Made by a program: the position numbers and the translations under genes. From NCBI GenBank assembly GCA_014208095.1, contig JACHMT010000003.1:930001-994000 (forward strand): a stretch of 64,000 nt of DNA, read 5' to 3'. The DNA is from Actinospineispora eucalypti. GTDB lineage: Bacteria; Actinomycetota; Actinomycetes; Mycobacteriales; Pseudonocardiaceae. Positions 47,901 through 56,900 of the stretch are shown piece after piece. The notes below the pieces were generated by a model. The model searched no databases. It was not told the origin of the DNA and was given only the letters and a program-made list of their open reading frames with translations. Every line of letters starts with the position of its first letter. Positions within the stretch are counted from its first letter, which is position 1.

Positions 47901-50900
47901 ACCGTTCGACGCCACCACCATGCCCGCGAGATTGTTCAAGGCGTCGGCATTCGCCTTGGCCGAGGTGAGCGCGTCGGTGAAGTAATCATCATCGGCCATG
48001 CCGGCAATGGTGAGGTCGATGCCGCGCAGCTTGCCCTGAGCGGCGGCGAGCCCGTTCTGGTAGTAGGTGATCCGGGCGCCGAGATCCCGGCCGTCCCGGT
48101 CCAGCGCATCCCCTTCCCGCCCGAGGATGTACCGCATGGCGCCGGGGCTGTCCCCGTACCGCTCCAGGTTCCGCTGGAAGTTTTCCATCCGCCCGTTGAG
48201 TTCGATCTGCTCGGGTACGAGGTCGGAGAGGTCCCGGTTCAGCCTGTCGGCCTCGTCCTGGTAGTACTCCAGGATCTTGTTCGCGCGCGCGGCGGGGTCC
48301 TTCGGCAGATTGTCGAGCGTGCCGGGAGCCATTGCGTTGATCGTGTTGATGAGTTCCGGGTTGTCCGCGAACTGCATCCGCTTGCCCTCGTTCGACTCAC
48401 CGAGGTGCTTCCCCTTGCCCACCTGGTAGTAGTGGTAGCCCAGCTCGTCCACCGCGATGCCGGTCGCCAGCATCCGGTCCAGCGTCAGCGGGTTGATGCC
48501 GTCGGCGAGGTCACTCAAAGTGCGTTCCTCGTCCGGAGTGATCTTGCCGTCCTGGGTCGCCGCGTTGGAGGCATCGATGAACGGCTTGAGCTCCTTCGAG
48601 CCGACCTCGCTCGCCCAGCGCGTCGCGCTCTGGTCCGCCAGCAACGTCAGGTTTGCTCGCGTCTTGGACACCAGTCCGGGGTTCTCCACCCCGGTGAGGT
48701 GGGTTACCTCCTCGGCATTCGCCGCCTGGAGGAAGCCCAGCCATCGGTCGTTCATCGGGGTGAGGTTGTTGCTGGTCGAGCCCGGGCCGGAGGGAGCGGT
48801 GCTCAGGTTGTGATCCTCGGGGACGGCGTAGGGACTCTTGTCGGATCCCACGCACTTCCCCTTGCATGCCTGGCCGGAGTGGTAGCCGTCCTCCTCCGCA
48901 AAGAGCAGCTGAATGGCGCTGGTCTCCTGAGCGCCCTCCACCGTGTGGATGTAGTTGCCGTAGGCGTCCTGGCCGCCGACGACCTCACCGTCGTATGCCC
49001 AGGCCTCGACGCCGCCGCCGGTGCCGTCCGCGTTGCGGTGCTGTTCGATGAAATTCCCGCCATAGGCGTAGTCGCGCTGCCCGTTCGGCTGCACCGGCCC
49101 AAAGCTCTTACAGCCGCCACCGTCACACTCGGTCTGGCCACCCTGTCCGGGCTGGGTGGGCATGTGGTAAGTGCCGCCCTCCTGGTCGACACCTTCGATG
49201 GAGTGGATGGACCCGTAGCCTTGGGTGATTTTCAGGTGTCCGCCCAGGCCGTGGGAGTCGCGGGTGACGACCTCGAAGCCGACGGTTGTGTTGATCGTGT
49301 CACCCTCGGCGGACGTGAACGTTGCTCCGCCACCTCCCACTCCCTGCTCAACCGTGATCTTCGCCGGGTTGCCGTAGAAGTCGCGGAGTGTGAACTCGGC
49401 GTAGCCGCCGTTGTTCACCACGAGCACGTCCCGCCCGGGCTTGCCTGGTAGCTGTGCCCCGGTCACCACGCACCCCTGGCAGCTGCCGCTGAACGGCGCC
49501 CCGTTCGGGCTGGACAGCCGGAGATGGAATCGCGAATTCATATCCGAGCTCGGCGCGGTGAACCGGACGGTGGCCCCGGTGCGGCCGTCGGTGACGGTGC
49601 CGCCTTCGGTGGAGACCTCGCCGTTGCCGTCCTTGTCGTGGGTGATCTCCGCGCCGGTGGAGTCGTCGACGCGGTCGGCGCCGTCGGCCACGTCGACCGT
49701 GCCGGTCGCGGGATCCCACGACGCAACCTGCCCGGTACCGGTGGTGAACGTCTTCGGCTCGCTGCACTGCGCCGCCGGGCACGAGTAGACGGTCTTGTGG
49801 CCCGGGCTCTCCACGATGAGCTCGACGTCACCCGTTTCCTCATCCCGATCGGCGGATGCGCGCGTGACGTACTCGCCCATCTTCGGGGTCTTGGGGGTGA
49901 TCTTCGCGCCGGCCGCCTCCGCCGTGCCCCGGGCCAGTACCACCGCGTTGAACTCGACAAACGGCTTGCTGGGTTGCCCACCGACGGTCACGGGGAGGGT
50001 GGTCGGGGATCCCTTCATCTTCCTGTCGGCCGCGTCGTAGGTGTAGTCCACGAAGTAGGAGTGCGTGTCCTGGACGGACTTCGCGGTCTTTTCCTCATCC
50101 AGGCCGTGGCGCTGGGCGTACGCGGTCGCCCACTTGTCGGCACGGTCAAGGACGTCCTGGAGCATTGTGTTTGCCTTGTTCAGGTTGTCGACGCTCCACT
50201 TGGTGTCCGGGAGATTACGTCCGGCGGTGTTGTAGTAGCCCTTGAGGAACTCGCCCGCCCTACCGGCCTGATCCTGGATCTCCGAGAACTCATGTTGCTG
50301 CCTGATGGCAGCATCGAGCTCAGCAAACGCGCCATTCTTGGCCTGGTGGATCTTCTCGTTCGGTACTGATCCCGTCGCCTTGGGGTCGGCTCCGTACGCC
50401 GCGTGATCGAAATAGGTGGCTCGGGCGTCCTGGCCGGCGGCGGCGACTTCCTTCTTGGTGGCGCCGCCGTTGGATGCGTTGTGCTCGGCTTCCTTCTGGG
50501 CCTCGTCCGCCTCCGAGCCGATTCGCTTCTCGGCCTTCTCCATATTGTGGTCGGCGTTGATGACCTGGTTGTCTGTGGCGCCCGTGGCGGCGGCATGCGC
50601 GGCGGCTTCCTTGACACCGCGTCCGGACGCCTGACGACCGGTTACCTCGGCCCGGTGCTTCATCGATGGCGAGAGCACATCGTCACCGCCACCACCGGTG
50701 GTGGTGTACGTGACCACCGGTGGCGGCACGACGACACCGCTCTGCTTGCAATGCGCGCCGGGGGCGCCGGAGCAGAAGCCGTAGGCGCCGTCGGGTCCGG
50801 CGCCGGCAACGGTGGCCACCCCGCCCTCACCTTCGCCGGTGGCGGAGTCGGTCTCGTCTGCGAAGCCGGTGAGGCCCCCGGAGCTCGCCCGGCTGTGCGC

Positions 50901-53900
50901 CTCGTAGCTACGGCGACAGGTGGGCGAACCGAAACACCCGGCGGACGCCTGCGCGCTGTTGGCGGTCGTGCCGGCTTGGGCGAACGTCATCACCTGGCCG
51001 TCGGCGGGCATCACGGTCGGCGGGGCGGACGCGTCGGCGACGGCCCGCTGCCCCGGGCGCTTGGACTCGGCGTGGCTGGCGGCGGCGCACGTGGAACCGG
51101 CGGTGGCCTGGCAACCACCCATTGCCTGCGCGGCCTCCGGGGAGGCGGCGACGCTGCTGCTGGCGCCACATTGACCGTTGACGCCGGCGACACAGTCACC
51201 GCTCGAAGTCGCGGTGTTGGTGACGCCCTTGTTGGCGAGGTGGGCGCTGCCCTGGGTGTGGGCGCCGCAGCCGGTGCCGGCGCAGGCGGCGTTGACCTGC
51301 GCGGCGTAGTCGGTGACGTAGCCGTCGGTGGTCGTCAAGCACTGACCAACCTGGGCGCAGGTGGCGGTGGCGACCGCCCGGGTGGTGTTGTCACCGGCGG
51401 TGCCGTTCACGCCCAGGGTGGCCGGGTCGTCGGTCGCGGTAGTGGCGCTGCTCGCGGTGACCGGGCAGCCACCGGCGTCGGTCTCGCAGGTACCGACCAC
51501 CGAGGCGTTGGTCATACCGAACCGGCCGGTCCCCGCCGGCCCGGTTCCGGGGTGGCTGATCACCGAGGCGCCGATTGTCATGCTGGCCCGGCAACCACTC
51601 CCCTGGCCGGTGCATGCGGTCTCTCCGTGCGCGGTGCTGCGGCTGACCGGGTCGGTCGCGGTGCCGTTGACCGGTGCGGAACCGGGGGTCGCGCTGATTG
51701 CCTCGGCACCTCCGGAGGGCTTGACCGTGGAGACCGAGTCGCCGGTGACGGTGCCGGTACAGCCCGCGTCCGGGCACTCGATCTGGGAGCCGACCTGGAT
51801 GCTTACCGAGCGGCCGGGGAGCATCGGGGCGCCGGGGGTGGCGCTGCTCGGCACGCCGCTGGTCGGGTCGCTGGTGACGACCGCGTTGCTGGCGGCGGCG
51901 CAGCCGGAGGCACCGCCCCGGCATTCGGCGACGGTACGGGAGACACTGTGTGCGGTCGGGTCACCGGTGAGGGAGCCTTCGGCGGTGGTCTGACCGGTGC
52001 AGTCGGGGCCGGCGCAGTACACGGTGGCGGTGGACTCGGACCACGCGGGTGGGTTGGTGATCGGCTGGTTCGCCGCCTGGGTCGCGGCCTGCGCGTTCTT
52101 GGCGGCCTCATCGGCGGTCTTCGCGGCTTCGGCCGCGGCCTTCTTCTGTTCCTCGGTCGCGCCCTGGGCGGCGGCGACCTGCTTCGCCTGTTCGGCGTCC
52201 AGCTTGGCCTGTTCGGCCTGCTGGGTGGCCTGGGTGGCGGTGTCCCTGGCCTGTTCGGTGAAGATGTCGGCTACCACCTGGCCCGACCCGGCGGTCGAGG
52301 TGGAGGTGGCCTGGCAAGCGGATCCGGTGGTGTCACAGCTGGCGGAGGTGGCTCCGGTCGCTGTGTCGCTCCCCGGGGGGCCGTGGTTTCCGGTGCCGCC
52401 GCTGGTGTGGTCGAGGCCGGTGAGGCCGGCGGTGGAGCTGAGCGGCTGACCCTTGCACGGGCCGCTGCCGTCGCAGTTCAGCTGTGCCCAGGAGGACGCC
52501 CAGCTGGAGGCGCCGGGGACTGTCGGGCCGCCGTTGCTGGCGCTGGAGCCGGGGGCGGTGGCCGGCTGGTTGGGCTGCTGGCCGGGCTGGTTGCCGTTGT
52601 TCTGGCCGCCCTGTGAAGCGGTGGTGTCGGTGCCCGTGTTCGCGGCGCCGGCGCTTTGGCCGTTGCCGCCGATCTGTTGGTTGCTGACCGTGGCGTTGGT
52701 GCTCGGCTGGTCGGTGACCATCGGCTTGATGGCGTTGGCGTTCGGCTCGGTGGACGAAGCGCCGTTCACCACCGCGGTGCAGGTGCCGCCGGTTGCCCCG
52801 GCGCAGGCGCCGCCGGCCCGGTTGCCGCGCGGGTCGGCGGAGACGCCGGGGTTAGTGGCCAGCGCGGTCAGGATGACCTTGCCGCCACACTCGCCGCTTT
52901 CGCAGGTCAGTTTCCCGCCGGCGATGGACGCGGCCGAGGGGCCGGTGCCGAACCGGGCGGCGTTGCTGTCCTGGCCGTCACCGGCGTAGGTGACGGCGGC
53001 GCCTGGGCCGGTGAAGGCGGTGGACAGGGTCTGCACCTGGCAGCTGGTGGCGCCGGCCTCACAGCCGACCGCGGCTTCGGAGGTGCGCGGCTTGCCGCCG
53101 TCCACCGCACCGTCCCAGGAGGCGGAAGTGGTGTGCGCGGTGCCGTGGCAGGTGGTGGTCTGGCAGTCGACGGACCCTGCGGCGCGGGCGGTGGCGGTCG
53201 GGCCGGCGGTGGGCTGGCCCGCGACCGGCTTGCCAGTGGCCGGGTCGATCTGCACGTACTCGGCGACGGTGGAGGCGTCCGAGCTGGCCTGGCCGAGGCA
53301 GCCGCCGTCGACCACGGTGCACTGGCCGCTGGTGGAGGCGCCGCGCCGGTGCGGTGAGACGGCGGTGTCCAGTGCGGAGGTCTCGGCGTAGGAGTTGCCG
53401 CCGCACTCGGTGTCCGTGGTGTTGGTGCAGCGGATCTGCGAGTCGGCGTGGCTGACGCTGACGATGCCGGCGGGGGTGGCGGGCTCGCCGTTCAGACCGG
53501 CCTGCTGGGCTTCGCGGAAGGCGACCTCGGTGGAGGCGGCCTGGGCGCAGTCGGCGCCGGTGCCGTGTGCGTCGCAGCGGGTGGTGCCGATGCTGTCCTT
53601 CGTGCCGGGGACGCCGCCGGAGGTGGAACCGTTCGCCGCGCCCCGGCAGTCGGCGCTCACACAGCGCACGGTGGCGTTGGTGTCGCTGTTCGCGGTCAGG
53701 CCCCGGGCCAGCTCGGTCGCCGGGTCGGCGGGCGGGGCGGTGGGTTGGGCGCCGGTGCCGGTGGCGTTGTTGCTGGCGACGGAGGAGGCGTCCACGTTGC
53801 AGGTGCCGTCGGTGGCGTTCGCGGTGCACTGGTGGAAGGCGCCGGTGGCCTGGGTGGCCGTGGTGTTGTTCAGGCCGCTGGTGATCTCGGCGTGGGTGGC

Positions 53901-56900
53901 GGCGTTCGCGGCGCCACCGCAACCGGCGGCCTGGTCGCAGGCGACGCCGCTGGCACTGAGCGCGCCCTCGTCCTCGCCGCCGGAGGAGGCGGTGCAGTCC
54001 CCGCCGACGATCCGGCAGTCGGAGGCGCCGTTGTGAACCTGCACGTCGGTGCTGGTCTGCTCGGCGGTGGCCGGGGCGACCTGGGCGCCGGCGCTGTTCA
54101 GCACCGCCGGCTGCGCCTTGGTGATCTTGGTCTTCTCGGCCTTGCCGTCGGTGTTGGTCTGGGCGTTGCCCGAGCAGCCGGTCGCGCCCTTGATACAGCG
54201 GGCGGCGGCTTCGGCCTCCGGGGCCGCCCGCGCCGCGTTGTTGTCCTGGACCGCTGGCACCGCGAACCAGGCGTATTGGCCGCTGGTCTCGTCCAGCGAG
54301 GCTTCCACCGTGGTGGTGGTCACGCAGCCGACCGTGGCGACCTGGCAGTGCGCCTTGGCGGAACCGTTGCCGTTCTCCCGCCAGCGCTCGGCGGACTCGG
54401 CGGTGGTCTCGCCCTTCGGGGCCTTCTCCCGGGCGCGACTGCCCGACGAGCTGGTGTCACACGCGCCGGCGCGGGACTGGCAGTCCGAACCGGCGTCGGT
54501 CACGGTGGCGAACCCGGCCAGCGCGCAGTCCCCGTGGCAGGTGCCGCTGGTCTGGGACAGGCCGTTCTTCTTGCCGGCCGCCAGGTCCTCAGGCGTCGGT
54601 GTGGTCGGGATGGTGCCGTTCTGTGAGCAGGCGGCGCGGGCCTGGCAGAAGGTGTCCGCGCCCTGGGAGTCGACCGTGCTGTTGGTGTTGCACTCCCCCA
54701 CCCCGCAGGTGGTCTGCGCGGTAATGGCGCCGGCCTTGACCACGGTGGCGCAGCCGTCGGTGGGGTTGCACGCGGCGTGCGCGGTGCGGTCACCGGCGGT
54801 GAGGAGGGTGTCGCAGCCGGAGACGCCGATCAGGCAGAAGCTCTGGTCCTCCTTGACCTCGCCGGTGGTCGGGTCGACCACGGCCGCGGAACATTCCGCG
54901 AACGCGCCCGTGTTGGCGCAGGCCGCACCGGCGCCGTCATAGCCCGGGTTGGCCTGGACGGGTCGGTCGTAGCCAGCGGCGTAGCGCAGTTCGGCGGTCT
55001 GCGCGTAGACGGTGTCACGCTGCTCGTTGTAGGCGGCGGCCTGCTTGTCGTACTCGGCCTGGGAGAGCTTCCCGGCGGCGACCTGGGCCTTCGCGGCCTC
55101 CAGGTTCGTCTTCGCGGTGCCCAGGTTCTGCTGGCCGGACACGACATCGTTGAGCAGCTGAGTGTTGTACGGGTCAAGCTGTGCGGCGGACTCGTTCGCC
55201 TTGGTCTGCAGCGCCTGCTGGGCGGTGACCTGCTTGTCGTAGTCGGCCTGGGCGAGCTTCCCGGCGTCGAGCTGGGCCTTCGCGGCGTCCAGGCTCTTCT
55301 GGCCCTGGATCACGGCGAGCCGGTCGTTCAATGCTTGGGCGGTGGTCTGCTCGGTGTTCCACCAGTAGTTCTGCTGGTTGGGGTCGTCCAGCAGCTCGGG
55401 CGGGCCGCGGTTGGACAGCGACTGTGGCTGGCGGGTCTGCAGGTTGCCGTTGGCGAGGGCGCATTCGGCGTCGCCCTCGCACGGAGTGCCGGCGAACTGG
55501 CCGTCGTTGTTGAGGCTCCAGCTGTTGCCCTGGCCACCCGGGTTCTGCCCGGCGCCACCCTGACCGGCGCCGCTGCCCTGGCCGTAGCTGCCGCTGGCGG
55601 CCAGCGCGTCGAGGACGTCCTGCGCGGCGGCGGTCAGCAGCTGGCGGGCTTGGTCACCGGCCTGCTGGCCGGCCACCTGGCCGACCAGTCCAGAAACCAG
55701 GTCGGTGACCCCGCCCAGGATCTGGGCGAAGTCATCGAGGGTGGCCGGCCGAGTGCCCTGCCCGTCGCCGGCGGAGTTGCCCGCGTTGCCGCTGCCTGAA
55801 CCGCTGGAGTTGCTTCCACCGTTGCCGTTGCCGGAGTTGCCGCCGGAGATACCCAGGGCCTTGAGCAGGTCGGCGACGAAGTCGTTGGTCAGGTCGGTGA
55901 TCTGCTCGGCAAGTCCACCCCGACCCTGCTGTTGGCGCTGGCCCTGCTGGCCGGACTGACCCTGGCCGTGGTTGTTGTTGTTGCCGCCGATGCCGATCTG
56001 ATCGAACAGGTCGGACAGGAAGTCCGACACGGAGTCACTGATCGACGCGGTCCGGCCCCGGCTGCCCCAGGGCGACCCGGTGATCTTGCCGGCCGAGTTG
56101 CGCTGGGCCTGCACCGGCCGCCGCCCCTCGCCACGGCCGTGGAAACTGTCGGTCAGCTGGTCGCGCAGCTCGTCGAGCGCCTGCTCGGTCCGCCGCCCTG
56201 CCTTGTCGCCCGCGATCCTCGACACCACCCCGGACGCGGCGTCGACGAACCGCGACAACACCTCGTCCAGGTCCAGATCGGTGTCCTGCCGCCGTGGGGT
56301 CTGGCGACCGGTGTCCTGGTTCACCGTGGCCTGGCGAACTCCACCCCTTCGCCCGATGTTCTGGGTGGTGTCGCCCCCTTCGCCGGCACCACCCGAAAGC
56401 ATCTGCTCGAACGTTCCGCCCAGGGCCTGCTGCGTCTGCTGGGCGGCGTCCTCACCAGCCACCTGACCGACCAGACCCGACGCCGTGTTCACGAAGTTGC
56501 CCAGCGCCTGCTCGACGCTCGGCGTCTGCTGCTGGTCCTGCTGTTGTTGGGCGGCCTGCTGCTGTTGGCCGGCGGCCTTGGCGTCGGCCATGAACGCGTC
56601 GTAGTACAGGCCCTCCCAGTAGTCCATGTCGTCGGAGAACGGACCCGGGTCCTTCGAACCGCCCCGGTCGCCGTGCTCCCCGCTGCCGGACTGCAGCTGG
56701 TCGAACATCCCGCCCAGCGCCTGCTGGGTCTGCTGCCCGGCGTCGTCGCCGGCGACCTGGGAGACGAGGCCGGAAGCGAGGTCGGTGAAGTTGCCGAGTG
56801 CCTCGTCCACGCTCAACGGCTGCCGCTGCCCCGAACCCCCGTTGTTGCCGCCCGCGTTCACGCCGAGCAGCTGAAGCAGCTCGGAGACGAAGTTGTTGGT

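Noticed and set aside
50403..52616. 737-codon plus-strand open frame
   Set aside because: Gly/Ala/Val-rich shadow in the same triplet register as the cysteine-pair repeats; it arises from the repetitive GC-rich codons.
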